From Microbacterium sp. SL75 (GTDB lineage Bacteria > Actinomycetota > Actinomycetes > Actinomycetales > Microbacteriaceae), in assembly GCF_026625865.1 (NCBI RefSeq), contig NZ_CP113067.1, positions 434,001 to 498,000 on the forward strand: DNA of 64,000 bases, in the 5' to 3' direction. Of this stretch, positions 16,150 to 24,933 are shown one piece after another (the first letter of the stretch is position 1; every line of letters begins with the position of its first letter). The translations under genes and the position numbers were made by a program. The notes below the pieces were generated by a model. It ran no database searches. It worked only from the letters and a program-made list of their open reading frames with translations, and was not told the origin of the DNA.

Positions 16150-17553
16150 GTGCGCACCGCCATCGGCGGCACCGTCGTCGGCAACTTCATGGAGTGGTTC
16201 GACTTCGGCATCTACGGATACCTCGCCGTGACGCTCACCGCCGTCTTCGCCTCCGATCTGCCCGACCCGTGGGGTCTGCTGGTCACCCTCCTCGGATTCG
16301 CCATCTCCTTCCTCGTCCGCCCCTTCGGCGGCTTCGTCCTCGGCCCGCTCGGCGACCGCATCGGCCGACAGAAGGTGCTCTTCCTCACGATGGCGATGAT
16401 GGCCACGGCCACCGCCCTCATCGGCATCCTGCCGACCTCCGCTCAGATCGGACTCTGGGCCATCGTCCCGCTGTACCTGCTGAAGATGGTCCAAGGCTTC
16501 TCCACCGGCGGCGAGTACGCCGGTGCGACCACCTACGTATCGGAGTTCTCCCCCGACAAGCGCCGCGGCTTCTGGTCGTCGTGGCTCGACGTGGGCTCCT
16601 ACGTCGGCTTCGCCGCGGGCGCCGGCGCCGTGGCCATCACCACGGCGGTCGTCACGAGCGTCTCGGGCCCCGACGCGATGACCGAGTACGGCTGGCGCAT
16701 CCCGTTCCTTCTCGCGGTGCCCCTCGGTATCGTCGCGATCTGGTTCCGGCTCAAGATCCCCGAGACCCCCTCGTTCGAGCAGACGCACGCGGCCGAGGCC
16801 CAGAACGAGATCGACAAGGACGATCCGATGTCGCGACAGGGTCTCACCGGCATCGTGCGCCATCACTGGAAGCCACTGCTCATCGCGATCGCCCTGGTCG
16901 CCGCGACCAACACCGCCGGTTACGCGCTCACCAGCTACATGCCGGTGTACCTCGAGAAGGAGGTCGGCATCTCGAACGTCGGGTCGGCGGTCGCCACCGT
17001 CCCCGTCCTGCTGCTGATGTCCGCCATGCTCCCGATCTTCGGACGGCTGAGCGACAAGGTCGGCCGCAAGCCCATCTACGTCCTCGCGGCCGGCTCCGCT
17101 CTCGTGCTGCTCGTGCCGGCCTTCCTCATCATGCAGATCGGCGAGCTGTGGGCCGTGATGATCGCCCTTGTCCTCGCGGCGGTACCCGTGGCGTTCTACG
17201 CGAGCATCGCGGCATCCACTCTTCCCGCGCTCTTTCCCACCGCCTCGCGCTTCGGGGCGATGGCGATCGCCTACAACGTGTCGGTCTCGCTGTTCGGCGG
17301 CACGACCCCGCTGTTCAGCCAGGCGCTGATCGACTGGACGGGCAACACCCTCATGCCGGCGTTCTACATCATGTTCTTCGCCGCCATGGGTCTGGTCGCC
17401 CTCATCGCGATGCCCGAGACGGCCAAGCGGCCGCTGCTCGGCTCGGTCCCCACGGTCGAGACTCCCGGCGAGGCGAAGGCCCTGGTGGCGCGCCAGGACG
17501 ACGACCCGCTCATCGACACGTCCACCATGCCGCTCGAGCTGCACCGCCCCTAA
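16150..17553 (+). CDS. ProP-like MFS metabolite:H+ symporter (start uncertain)
   Basis: Twelve-helix major facilitator of the metabolite:H+ symporter class (ProP, ShiA, KgtP relatives). It has 467 residues from the GTG at 16150. Family marks are GNFMEWFDFGIYGYLA in helix 1, PLGDRIGRQKVL in loop 2-3 and GFSTGGEYAGATTYVSE in helix 4. Substrate cannot be read; osmolytes or carboxylates are typical. The upstream in-frame segment (LEVDDVIVVDKKRV) looks coding, but no ATG/GTG/TTG exists between 15987 and 16150. The true start may be a GAG at 16078 where a GTG would be expected. Monocistronic, convergent with the DUF853 gene. Confidence 0.85.
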   Translation: MRTAIGGTVVGNFMEWFDFGIYGYLAVTLTAVFASDLPDPWGLLVTLLGFAISFLVRPFGGFVLGPLGDRIGRQKVLFLTMAMMATATALIGILPTSAQIGLWAIVPLYLLKMVQGFSTGGEYAGATTYVSEFSPDKRRGFWSSWLDVGSYVGFAAGAGAVAITTAVVTSVSGPDAMTEYGWRIPFLLAVPLGIVAIWFRLKIPETPSFEQTHAAEAQNEIDKDDPMSRQGLTGIVRHHWKPLLIAIALVAATNTAGYALTSYMPVYLEKEVGISNVGSAVATVPVLLLMSAMLPIFGRLSDKVGRKPIYVLAAGSALVLLVPAFLIMQIGELWAVMIALVLAAVPVAFYASIAASTLPALFPTASRFGAMAIAYNVSVSLFGGTTPLFSQALIDWTGNTLMPAFYIMFFAAMGLVALIAMPETAKRPLLGSVPTVETPGEAKALVARQDDDPLIDTSTMPLELHRP

Positions 17554-17570
17554 GCCGCGACCACGACGTC

Positions 17571-17604
17571 GGGATCGGATGCCGGGTGACCGGCATCCGG
17601 TCCC
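17571..17604. terminator. Bidirectional terminator built on GGATGCC/GGCATCC
   Basis: A 15-bp stem with one wobble (17571-17585 against 17590-17604) and loop GTGA lies between the convergent MFS and DUF853 genes. The stem contains ggatgccgg and ccggcatcc. Confidence 0.7.
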
Positions 17605-17624
17605 GTCTCGTCGTCGATGGGGAG

Positions 17625-19601
17625 CTAGCGGCGCCGCCCGTTGCCGAACAGTCCGCGAATGACCCCGTTGACGATGCTCTTGGTCGCCCCGCGCCCGAGC
17701 AGGCCGTCCAGTCCGGCGGTCGGTGTGGCGGTGCGAGAGCGCGGAGCCGCGGTGCTCTTGAGGATCCGCTCGTACTCGCGCTGCGCCTTCTTCTGCGCTT
17801 CGGCGTTGGCCTTGTCGATCGCCGCTTTCTGCTTGGCGTACTCGGCGGCGTCCGCGGCCTCTCTCTTCGCCCGCTCCGCCGCGTCCTTCGCCTCGGCCGC
17901 CGCCTGCATGCGCGCACCGAGGATCTCGCGTGCCGACTCGCGATCGATCGGTGTTCCGTAGGCGGAGAAGAGGGGGGATGCCGACACCGCCGACGCCATC
18001 GCCTCGGCGGGGAGGGGCGACATCGACGCACGCGGCGCGAAGATCCGCGTCCACGCGACCGGGGTGGGCGCCCCGCGTTCGCTCATCACGGTGATGATCG
18101 CCTCGCCCGTCCCGAGCTCCTGAAGGACCCGCTCGAGGTCGTAACCCGAGTCGGGGTAGGTGCGCACAGAGGCTCGCAGGGCCGTGGCGTCGTCGGGAGT
18201 GAAAGCACGCAGAGCGTGCTGCACCCGCGAGCCGAGCTGCGCGAGCACGTCGCCGGGGACGTCCTTCGGCGTCTGAGTGACGAAGAAGACGCCGACGCCC
18301 TTCGAGCGGATCAGCCGCACGGTCTGGGTGATCGCCTCGAGAAACGCCTTCGACGCGTCCCGGAACAGCAGGTGCGCCTCGTCGAAGAAGAACACGAGCT
18401 TGGGCTTGTCGAGATCGCCCACCTCGGGGAGGGCCTCGTACAGCTCCGCGAGCAGGTACATGAGGAACGTCGAGTACAGCTGGGGCCGTGCCGCGACGTT
18501 GGGCACCTCGAGCAAGCTCACGATGCCCGCGCCCGCAGCATCCGTCCTCAAGAACACCGAGACGTCGAGCTCGGGCTCGCCGAAGAAGGTGTCGGCGCCG
18601 ACGGCGGTGAAAGCCACCAGCTCCCGGAGGATGACGCCCGCCGTCGCGGCCGAGAGCCCGCCGATGCCCTTCAGCTCCGGCTTGCCCTCTTCGCTCGTGA
18701 GGTAGGTCAGCACCGTGCGCAGGTCGGACAGGTCGACGAGCGCCAGTCCCTTCTCGTCGGCGTAGTGGAAGACGAGGCCGAGGCTCGACTCCTGGGTCGG
18801 GTTGAGACCGAGCACACGGCTGAGCAGCAGGGGGCCGAAACCCGACACCGTCGCTCGCACCGGAATGCCCGACCCCACGTCGTCGCCGAGGGCGAAGAAC
18901 TCCGTCGGGAACGATCGCGCCGACCAGGCCTGGCCGAGAGCGGCGGTGCGCGCGAGGAGCTTCTCGCTCGAGACGCCCTCGGCGGCCAAGCCCGACAGAT
19001 CGCCCTTGATGTCGGCGGCGAACACCGGCACGCCGTTCTCGGACAGCTGCTCCGCGAGCAGCTGCAGCGTGCGTGTCTTACCCGTTCCCGTCGCGCCGGC
19101 CACGAGACCGTGGCGGTTCGTCATCGCGAGGGGAATACGTACGGGTACGGATGCCACCGGTCCACCGTTCACGAGCACGCCCAGGTCGAGGGTTGCGCCG
19201 GTGGCGGCGTATCCGGCGGCGATCTCGGCGATCTGCGCGGCGGAGAGGGGGCCGTCGACGGACGAGACGGGGGCCGGGGCCGGGGCCGGGGGCGAGGCCG
19301 GGGCCGGGGCCGGGGCCGTGTCGGGGGGCGTCGACGTCGCGGCAGTGTCGGTCGACGCGGGGGGCGTCGCCGACCGCTCCTCCGGCGGCACGACCGACGC
19401 GGAGCCGGGCGCTGCCGCACCCGCCGCCCGAGCACGCGCCGCCGCAGCGGCCGCCTCCGCCGCGGCGAGGTCGGCGCGAGCGCGCGCCAGCCGGAGCTCG
19501 GCTTCGGCCGCGTCGGCCTCGGCGCGCAGACGCGCGACCTCGGCATCGGCCGCCGATCGATCTTCGACGGAAACGGAGGGCGCGTCGCCGGGCTCGCTCA
19601 T
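17625..19601 (-). CDS. DUF853 family HerA-like ATPase
   Basis: A 658-residue cytoplasmic P-loop ATPase of the DUF853 (HerA/FtsK-like helicase) family, biological role unsettled. The N-terminal 65 residues are an Ala/Glu/Arg-rich coiled coil, and 65-115 is a Pro/Ala/Thr linker with repeated APAP. The ATPase core has Walker A GATGTGKTRTL near residue 170 and Walker B LVFFFDEAHLLF near 405. The tail has an AKDAAERAKREAADAAEYAKQ coiled coil near 560-600. The start lies 7 nt after TAGGCT, whose TAG is also the stop codon of the PAP2 gene, so a leaderless promoter overlaps the upstream gene end. Confidence 0.88.
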   Translation of the reverse strand: MSEPGDAPSVSVEDRSAADAEVARLRAEADAAEAELRLARARADLAAAEAAAAAARARAAGAAAPGSASVVPPEERSATPPASTDTAATSTPPDTAPAPAPASPPAPAPAPVSSVDGPLSAAQIAEIAAGYAATGATLDLGVLVNGGPVASVPVRIPLAMTNRHGLVAGATGTGKTRTLQLLAEQLSENGVPVFAADIKGDLSGLAAEGVSSEKLLARTAALGQAWSARSFPTEFFALGDDVGSGIPVRATVSGFGPLLLSRVLGLNPTQESSLGLVFHYADEKGLALVDLSDLRTVLTYLTSEEGKPELKGIGGLSAATAGVILRELVAFTAVGADTFFGEPELDVSVFLRTDAAGAGIVSLLEVPNVAARPQLYSTFLMYLLAELYEALPEVGDLDKPKLVFFFDEAHLLFRDASKAFLEAITQTVRLIRSKGVGVFFVTQTPKDVPGDVLAQLGSRVQHALRAFTPDDATALRASVRTYPDSGYDLERVLQELGTGEAIITVMSERGAPTPVAWTRIFAPRASMSPLPAEAMASAVSASPLFSAYGTPIDRESAREILGARMQAAAEAKDAAERAKREAADAAEYAKQKAAIDKANAEAQKKAQREYERILKSTAAPRSRTATPTAGLDGLLGRGATKSIVNGVIRGLFGNGRRR

Positions 19602-19611
19602 GCGCGACAGC

Positions 19612-20310
19612 CTACGACTCGACCGATGCCCTGGCATCCGATTCGCGTGTCTTGCGAATCGCCAGTCGGTCTTCGTCGCGGGCGCGCAGACGCGAGAACG
19701 CCGCCGCCAGGACGAGGGCGGCACCGGCGCCGATGAGCGCTCCACCCGCGGTGTCCGAGAGCCAGTGCGCGTGCAGGTACGTGCGGCTGAACGCCATCAG
19801 CACCACCCACGCCACCCCCACAATCCGTACCCAGAACGCGGGAAAGAGCACGGCGGCGACGACCGCGATGGTCGCCGCGTTGGCCGTGTGCCCCGAGGGG
19901 AACGATCCGTAATCGCTGATGATGAGGATGTCTTCCGGTCGCGCGCGGCCGAACGTGTGCTTGACGACCTGCACGAGCAGAGCGCTGCCCACCGAGGCGG
20001 TCAGGAAGTACAGCGCCGACCATCGCCTACGCGAGAGGAAGAGTGCCAGAGCACCCAGGACCGGCACGATCACGACGGCGGTGAGATGACCCCCGACCGT
20101 GTCCATCACGATCGAGAAGATCAGCAGCGGCTGGGACGGCGACGACGCGAAGAGCTGGTTCCACCACACGTCGAGCGCGAACGGACTCGGTCCGCGGAAG
20201 AACACCCATGCGCCGAGCGCGCACGCGAGGGCGATGCACACCACGCCCACCGTCGCACGGAATCGCTGCGGGCGCGTGTTCAGCACGTCGTCGATCGCGG
20301 AGGCATCCAT
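19612..20310 (-). CDS. PAP2-family membrane phosphatase
   Basis: A 232-residue integral membrane phosphatase with about five helices. All three parts of the phosphatidic-acid-phosphatase motif are present: KHTFGRARP near 120, PSGHT near 140 and SRTYLHAHWLSD near 180. Such enzymes dephosphorylate lipid phosphates such as undecaprenyl pyrophosphate at the outer membrane face. The specific substrate cannot be read. Located 10 bp upstream of the DUF853 gene on the same strand. The tail is basic and cytoplasmic. Confidence 0.88.
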   Translation of the reverse strand: MDASAIDDVLNTRPQRFRATVGVVCIALACALGAWVFFRGPSPFALDVWWNQLFASSPSQPLLIFSIVMDTVGGHLTAVVIVPVLGALALFLSRRRWSALYFLTASVGSALLVQVVKHTFGRARPEDILIISDYGSFPSGHTANAATIAVVAAVLFPAFWVRIVGVAWVVLMAFSRTYLHAHWLSDTAGGALIGAGAALVLAAAFSRLRARDEDRLAIRKTRESDARASVES

Positions 20311-20347
20311 CGCCTCATGATGCCGCCTCGGCGGCGACGGGGGAATG

Positions 20348-20381
20348 GGTCGGTCCCGGGAGCGAACCCCCGGGACCGACC
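20348..20381 (-). terminator. Terminator downstream of the Bcr/CflA gene
   Basis: Perfect 13-bp stem (ggtcggtcccggg at 20348-20360 against 20369-20381) with an 8-nt loop, 39 bp after the stop of the minus-strand MFS gene. GC-rich without a long U-tract, as is common for this genome. Confidence 0.7.
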
Positions 20382-20419
20382 TGGTAATGTGCGCGCCGCC
20401 GACCGGCTGGCGAGGCTGG

Positions 20420-21757
20420 TCAGGGCGCGAGGCGCTCCACCGTGCGCGGACGCACGAGCAGCCACAGCGACAGCACGCCGATGACCGCGCAGCCGAGCAT
20501 GACCGAGGCCATGGTCGTCGCGGTGATTCCCGAACCGGTGGCGAGCAGACCGACCAGCGGCGAGATGATCCCGGCCACGCCGAAGTTCGCCGCACCGATG
20601 ATCGACTGCGCGGTTCCCGCGGCCTTGCCGTGGCGGTCGAGGGCGAGCACCTGGGCGCACGGGAACGTGAATCCGCACGCGGTCATGAAGAAGAACAGCG
20701 GCACGATCGTGCCCCACAGTCCGAGGCCCAGCTGGTCGGTCAGCACGATGGCACCGCCCGCAAGCACGAGCACCGCTGTCGAGACGGCCAGCACCCACTG
20801 CGGCCCGAACCGGGCGGCGAGGCGCGAGGCCACCTGCACGCCGACGACGACGCCGATGGAGTTCGCGGCGAACAGCACGCCGTAACCCTGCGCGCTGAAC
20901 TGGTAGGTCACCTGGAAGAGGAACGAGGATGCCGACAGGTACGAGAACAGCCCGCTGAAGGTCATCGCACCGATGATGAGCACCCCGATGAAGACGCGGT
21001 CGCGGAACACGCTCGCGTAGCGCTGCCAGACGGTCGTGGCACCGGGTCCGCCGCGGCGAGCCGGCGGAAGGGTCTCAGGTACGAACAGGATCGCCGAGAC
21101 GAGCATGACGGCGCCGTAGACGGCGAGGACGACGAAGATGCCGCGCCAGTTCATCACCAGCAGCAGAGCGGAGCCGGCGAGGGGCGCCAGCACGGGCGCG
21201 ACGCCCGAGACCATGGCCATGCGCGAGAGCATCACGACGAGCCGGCGACCGCCGAACAGGTCGCGGATGATGGCCGCGGCCACGACACCGCCTGCGGCGG
21301 CACCCGCACCCATGAGCACGCGCGCGATCGAGAGGGTCTCGAGCGTCGGCGCCGAGGCGGCGAAGATGCTCGCGGCCACATGCAGAGCGGTGACCGAGAG
21401 CAGGGGAAGGCGACGGCCGACCTTGTCGCTGAGCGGGCCCACGATGAGCTGGCCCAGCGCGAAGCCGATCATGGTGCCGGTGAGCGTGAGCTGGATCGCC
21501 GCCGCGGTCGTCTGGAAGTCGGCCTCAAGCACGGGGAACGCCGGCAGGTAGAGGTCGATCGTGAACGGGCCGAGGGCTGTGAGCGCGCCGAGCACCAGGA
21601 TGTACAGCAGGCGGCGGGAGGCGGGGATGGCGTCGCCCGGGTGGAGCACGATCGGGGCGGTGGCGGGGTTCTTGCCGATCGCGCGGATGGCGCCGGTGTT
21701 CGTCTGCGGCGAGCGGGGCGACGAGGGGATGACGGGGTGGGAGGCAGTATCGAGCAC
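20420..21757 (-). CDS. Bcr/CflA-type multidrug MFS exporter
   Basis: Twelve-helix drug:H+ antiporter of the Bcr/CflA group, 445 residues from the GTG at 21757. Signature pieces are the helix-1 sequence LGALTALGPFTIDLYLPAFP, GQLIVGPLSDKVGRR in loop 2-3 and RVLMGAGAAAGGVVAAAIIRD in helix 4. The GTG is preferred because the protein then starts near the family N-terminus. In-frame ATGs at 21847 and 21853 would add about 30 residues crossing a hairpin. Divergent from the DUF3105 gene. Expected substrates are antibiotics such as bicyclomycin or chloramphenicol, but these cannot be read from sequence. Confidence 0.88.
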   Translation of the reverse strand: MLDTASHPVIPSSPRSPQTNTGAIRAIGKNPATAPIVLHPGDAIPASRRLLYILVLGALTALGPFTIDLYLPAFPVLEADFQTTAAAIQLTLTGTMIGFALGQLIVGPLSDKVGRRLPLLSVTALHVAASIFAASAPTLETLSIARVLMGAGAAAGGVVAAAIIRDLFGGRRLVVMLSRMAMVSGVAPVLAPLAGSALLLVMNWRGIFVVLAVYGAVMLVSAILFVPETLPPARRGGPGATTVWQRYASVFRDRVFIGVLIIGAMTFSGLFSYLSASSFLFQVTYQFSAQGYGVLFAANSIGVVVGVQVASRLAARFGPQWVLAVSTAVLVLAGGAIVLTDQLGLGLWGTIVPLFFFMTACGFTFPCAQVLALDRHGKAAGTAQSIIGAANFGVAGIISPLVGLLATGSGITATTMASVMLGCAVIGVLSLWLLVRPRTVERLAP

Positions 21758-21786
21758 GCGTTTGATTTCGTTTCGCAACACGGACA

Positions 21787-21805
21787 GCCCGATGGAATCG
21801 GGCTG
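21787..21805 (-). promoter_or_regulatory. Leader hairpin before the Bcr/CflA start codon
   Basis: Perfect 8-bp stem agcccgat-GGA-atcgggct, 30 bp upstream of the GTG used for the exporter. It is either in the 5' leader or in the coding region, depending on which start is right. No U-tract follows. It could be a simple attenuator or ribosome-access element. Confidence 0.4.
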
Positions 21806-21989
21806 AGAAAAGAGGGGGGATCGTCGAACCTCGAATCGATTCGACATCGTCATACTACCGTGACCACCCGCACGCCACCATCCCGAGCTCGCGGGTTCCT
21901 CCCAGGCCATCGGCCCATTCACCCGCATAGGCTGGGGACGTCGGCGGCTGCCGATGTGTCCCGCCCCGAAGAGAGACAGAACACAGCGC

Positions 21990-22697
21990 ATGACCTCCCC
22001 CTCCGACAAGCGAGCCAGCGGCAACCCCGCCAAGCAGGCCCAGATCGACCTCACCGTCAAGCAGCAGCGTGAGCAGAAGCGTCAAGAGAAGCTGGCCGAG
22101 TACCAGAAGCAGGTCGCGAAGCGTAAGCGCGGCAAGCTCGTGTGGTGGGTCGTGGGTTCCACGGCCGCCGTCGCGGTGATCGGCCTTGTCGTGGCATCCT
22201 TCGCCTTCGCCCCCGCTCCCCCCACCAGCTACCAGGCGGGCAACAGCACCGGCCGCGAGATCAGCGGTGTGCAGACGTTCGAGAACCGCTCCGATCACGT
22301 GCAAGGTGCCGTGACCTACGAGCAGAACCCGCCCGCCGGTGGCCCGCACAACCCGATCTGGCTCAACTGCGGCATCTACACCGAGCCGCAGCAGAACGAG
22401 AACGCGGTGCACTCGATGGAGCACGGCGCCGTGTGGATCACCTACGACCCGGAGCGTGTCGACCAGGCCGGCATCGACGCCCTCAAGGCCGTCATGCCCT
22501 CGAGCTACGCCCTTCTCTCGCCCTACCCCGGCATGGACACCCCGGTCGCGGTCAGCGCGTGGAACCACCAGCTGAAGCTCGATGACCCGGCCGACCCGCG
22601 CATCGCAGAGTTCTTCACCGAGTTCTGGCGCAGCCAGAACGCCCCCGAGCCGAACGCCGCGTGCTCGGGAGCCATCGACGGTCCGGGCAAGGCCTGA
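21990..22697 (+). CDS. DUF3105 membrane-anchored protein
   Basis: A 235-residue protein: a charged, Lys/Gln/Glu-rich N-terminal coiled segment (about 10-50), one transmembrane helix (VWWVVGSTAAVAVIGLVVAS, about 50-70), then an extracytoplasmic DUF3105 domain. That domain carries conserved NCGIY, VHSMEHGAVWITY and the AWNHQL motif, with cysteine and histidine residues typical of the family. Function unknown; metal binding is plausible. A TAGGCT -10 lies about 60 bp upstream. It overlaps the DUF305 gene by one base (TGATG), so the two are coupled. Confidence 0.86.
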   Translation: MTSPSDKRASGNPAKQAQIDLTVKQQREQKRQEKLAEYQKQVAKRKRGKLVWWVVGSTAAVAVIGLVVASFAFAPAPPTSYQAGNSTGREISGVQTFENRSDHVQGAVTYEQNPPAGGPHNPIWLNCGIYTEPQQNENAVHSMEHGAVWITYDPERVDQAGIDALKAVMPSSYALLSPYPGMDTPVAVSAWNHQLKLDDPADPRIAEFFTEFWRSQNAPEPNAACSGAIDGPGKA

Positions 22698-23368
22698 TGA
22701 CCGACGACGCCCCGGTCGCTCGCCCCGCGCTCCGCTGGGTCGTCGTCGCCCTCGTCGCCGTCGCCGTGATCGCCGTCGCCTTCGCGGTCGGCCGCTTCAC
22801 CGCGTTCGGCGCGACGGCAGCGCCCGCGCACCCGGGCGAGAACTCGGCGGAGGCCGGTTTCGCGCGCGACATGCAGGTGCACCACACGCAGGCCGTGCTC
22901 ATGGCGATGGAGATCTACCGCAAGACCGACGACGACGAGCTGCGCACCCTCTCGTACGACATCGCCACCGCCCAGTCGGGTCAGCGCGGCGAGATGTACG
23001 GGTGGCTGGTGCAGTGGGGCCTGCCCCAGTCTTCGAGTCAGCCGCTGATGACGTGGATGGAGAAGTCGGGCGAACACAGCCACGGCGACACCGCCGCGCT
23101 CACGCAGGAGCAGTTGCTCGCCGAGATGGGCATGGCCACCGACGCCCAGCTCGACGAGCTGCGCAGCGACGAGGGGCGCCCGGCGGACTGTCTGTTCCTC
23201 GACCTGATGATCCGCCACCACGAGGGAGCGATCCCCATGGCGCAGGCCGTCATCGAGCTCGGCACCGATGCCCGCGTCAAGGAGGTCGCCGGTGCGATCG
23301 TGACAGGCCAGTCGGCCGAGCTCGACGCGATGCGCGACATCCAGTCGCGTCTCGCGTGCAGCGCCTGA
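22697..23368 (+). CDS. DUF305 (ferritin-like, metal-binding) exported protein
   Basis: A 223-residue protein with one N-terminal transmembrane helix (WVVVALVAVAVIAVAFAVG) and an extracytoplasmic DUF305 four-helix bundle. The duplicated motif M-HH is clear (MQVHHTQAVLMA near 58, MIRHHEGAIPMA near 175) with many methionines, which in this family is linked to copper binding (CopM-like). Translationally coupled to the DUF3105 gene, a pairing that suggests a joint envelope function. Specific role not shown by sequence. Confidence 0.86.
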   Translation: MTDDAPVARPALRWVVVALVAVAVIAVAFAVGRFTAFGATAAPAHPGENSAEAGFARDMQVHHTQAVLMAMEIYRKTDDDELRTLSYDIATAQSGQRGEMYGWLVQWGLPQSSSQPLMTWMEKSGEHSHGDTAALTQEQLLAEMGMATDAQLDELRSDEGRPADCLFLDLMIRHHEGAIPMAQAVIELGTDARVKEVAGAIVTGQSAELDAMRDIQSRLACSA

Positions 23369-23387
23369 CCCCCGCAGCCCCTCGCCC

Positions 23388-23887
23388 ACGTCCGCCCGCC
23401 GCACGGCATCCGCTCCCGCCCCTCACGCAGAAACGCGCTCGGCACGCAGAAACGCGCTCTCCTCGCGTTTCCGCGCGCGGATCGCGTTTATGCGTACGGA
23501 AGCGCGTTCATCCACCCCCGCGGTCGCCGTTCCCCCTCCGCGGTCGCGCGCCGGCCCGCCCGCCACGCCCCTCGCCCACGGCCGTCCGCCGCGCGGCATA
23601 CGCCCCCCACCCCTCACGCAGAAACGCGATCTGCACGCAGAAACGCGCGCTCCTCGCGTTTCCGCGTGTGGATCGCGTTTATGCGTACGGAAGTGCGTTC
23701 ATCCGCCCCCGCGGTCGCCGTGCCCCCTCCGCGGTCGCGCGCCGGCCCGCCCGCCACGCCCCTCGCCCACGCCCGTCCGCCGCACGGCATCCGCCCCCGC
23801 CGCCACGCAGAAACGCGCTTTGCACGCAGAAACGCGCTCTCCTCGCGTTTCCACGTGTGGATCGCGTTTATGCGTGGGTACCGGCGC
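23388..23887. repeat. Tandem array of about 190-bp units carrying palindromic elements A, B and C
   Basis: Three head-to-tail copies of a roughly 190-bp unit fill the gap between the DUF305 gene and the convergent sugar transporter; the third copy is cut short. Each holds a 71-bp element (A 23425-23495, B 23616-23686, C 23805-23875). An element is two direct copies of CGCAGAAACGCG about 19 bp apart, followed by two inverted copies (GCGTTTCCGCG and GCGTTTATGCG types). The inter-element DNA is also repeated and GC-rich. Open frames here are side effects of the repeats. Confidence 0.9.
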
Positions 23888-23907
23888 GCGGGCCGGGGAA
23901 CGACGAA

Positions 23908-23939
23908 GGGGCGCGACACCCCTCCGGATGCCGCGCCCC
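23908..23939 (-). terminator. Terminator of the sugar ABC operon
   Basis: An 8-bp stem (ggggcgcg at 23908 against cgcgcccc ending 23939) around a partly paired 16-nt centre, 17 bp after the stop of the last permease gene. Confidence 0.5.
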
Positions 23940-23955
23940 CTCGGTCGAGACGGGC

Positions 23956-24933
23956 TCAGCCCTTCGTGGCTCCGGCCAGCAGACCGCGCACGAAGAAGCG
24001 CTGCAGCAGGAAGAACACGATGAGCGGAACCAGGATCGAGATGAACGTTCCCGCGGACTGCAGGAACCACTGGTCGCCCCAGGTCCCCGACAACGAGTTC
24101 AACGATTGGGTCAGCGGCAACGAGGACGACGGTGCGAAGATCGTCGCCACGAGCAGGTCGTTCCACACCCAGATGAACTCGAGCACCGCGAACGAGGCGA
24201 GAGCGGGAGCGGCCAGCGGCAGGATCAGTCGGAAGAAGATCTGCCCGTGGCCGGCACCGTCCACGCGCGCCGCCTCGATGACCTCGGCGGGGATCTCGGC
24301 GATGAAGTTGTGCAGCAGGAAGATCGCCAGCGGCATCGCGAAGATCACGTGCGCGATCCACACGGTCGCGAAGCTGTGCTCCACGCCACGCAGGTCGAAG
24401 CCCGGGAAGATCGTGACCTCGTTGATGGTCAGTCCGCGCGAGAACAGGCTGAGCAGCGGCACGAGGGCCATCTGCAGCGGCACGATCTGCAGCGCGAAGA
24501 TGAAGATGAAGAAGAAGTTGCGTCCCTTGAAGTCGATCCACGCGAACGCATAGGCGATGAGCGAGGCGACGGCGAGGGCGAACAGCACCACCGGGATGGT
24601 GATCGCGAGCGAGTTGAGGAAGGACTGCGCCAACGTCAACGCGGTCCCGCCCGAGGTCAGCGCGAGGCGGTAGTTCTCCAGCGTGAACGACGGGTCGGTG
24701 AACACCGTCCACCACCCGGACGACTGGGTGTCGGAACCCGGTCGGAACGAGGTGATGAACAGACCGAACGTCGGAATCGTCCAGAAGAAGGCGATCACGA
24801 TGGCCGCGATCGTGGCGCCCTTCGACGTCAGGCGCTTGCGCGCCATGGCCTCGTGCTTACGCGTGTCGCGAGCGACCTGGCGTGCGGAGCGTGTGTCGGT
24901 GGTGGGTTCGATCACCACGGTCGAGGTGGTCAT
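23956..24933 (-). CDS. Sugar ABC transporter permease (MalG/AglG type)
   Basis: Second membrane subunit of a carbohydrate ABC importer, 325 residues with six helices after a 35-residue charged N-terminus. The EAA loop that contacts the ATPase is VIEAARVDGAGHGQIFFRLILPL near 220-242. The ATG overlaps the stop of the partner permease (ATGA). No ATPase gene is present, so a shared MsiK-type ATPase elsewhere must energise the importer (known for many actinobacterial sugar systems; inferred here). Confidence 0.91.
   Translation of the reverse strand: MTTSTVVIEPTTDTRSARQVARDTRKHEAMARKRLTSKGATIAAIVIAFFWTIPTFGLFITSFRPGSDTQSSGWWTVFTDPSFTLENYRLALTSGGTALTLAQSFLNSLAITIPVVLFALAVASLIAYAFAWIDFKGRNFFFIFIFALQIVPLQMALVPLLSLFSRGLTINEVTIFPGFDLRGVEHSFATVWIAHVIFAMPLAIFLLHNFIAEIPAEVIEAARVDGAGHGQIFFRLILPLAAPALASFAVLEFIWVWNDLLVATIFAPSSSLPLTQSLNSLSGTWGDQWFLQSAGTFISILVPLIVFFLLQRFFVRGLLAGATKG

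Noticed and set aside
23388..23887. Possible CRISPR array
   Set aside because: The repeats are about 190 bp apart, palindromic, and the intervening DNA is itself repeated; no cas genes.
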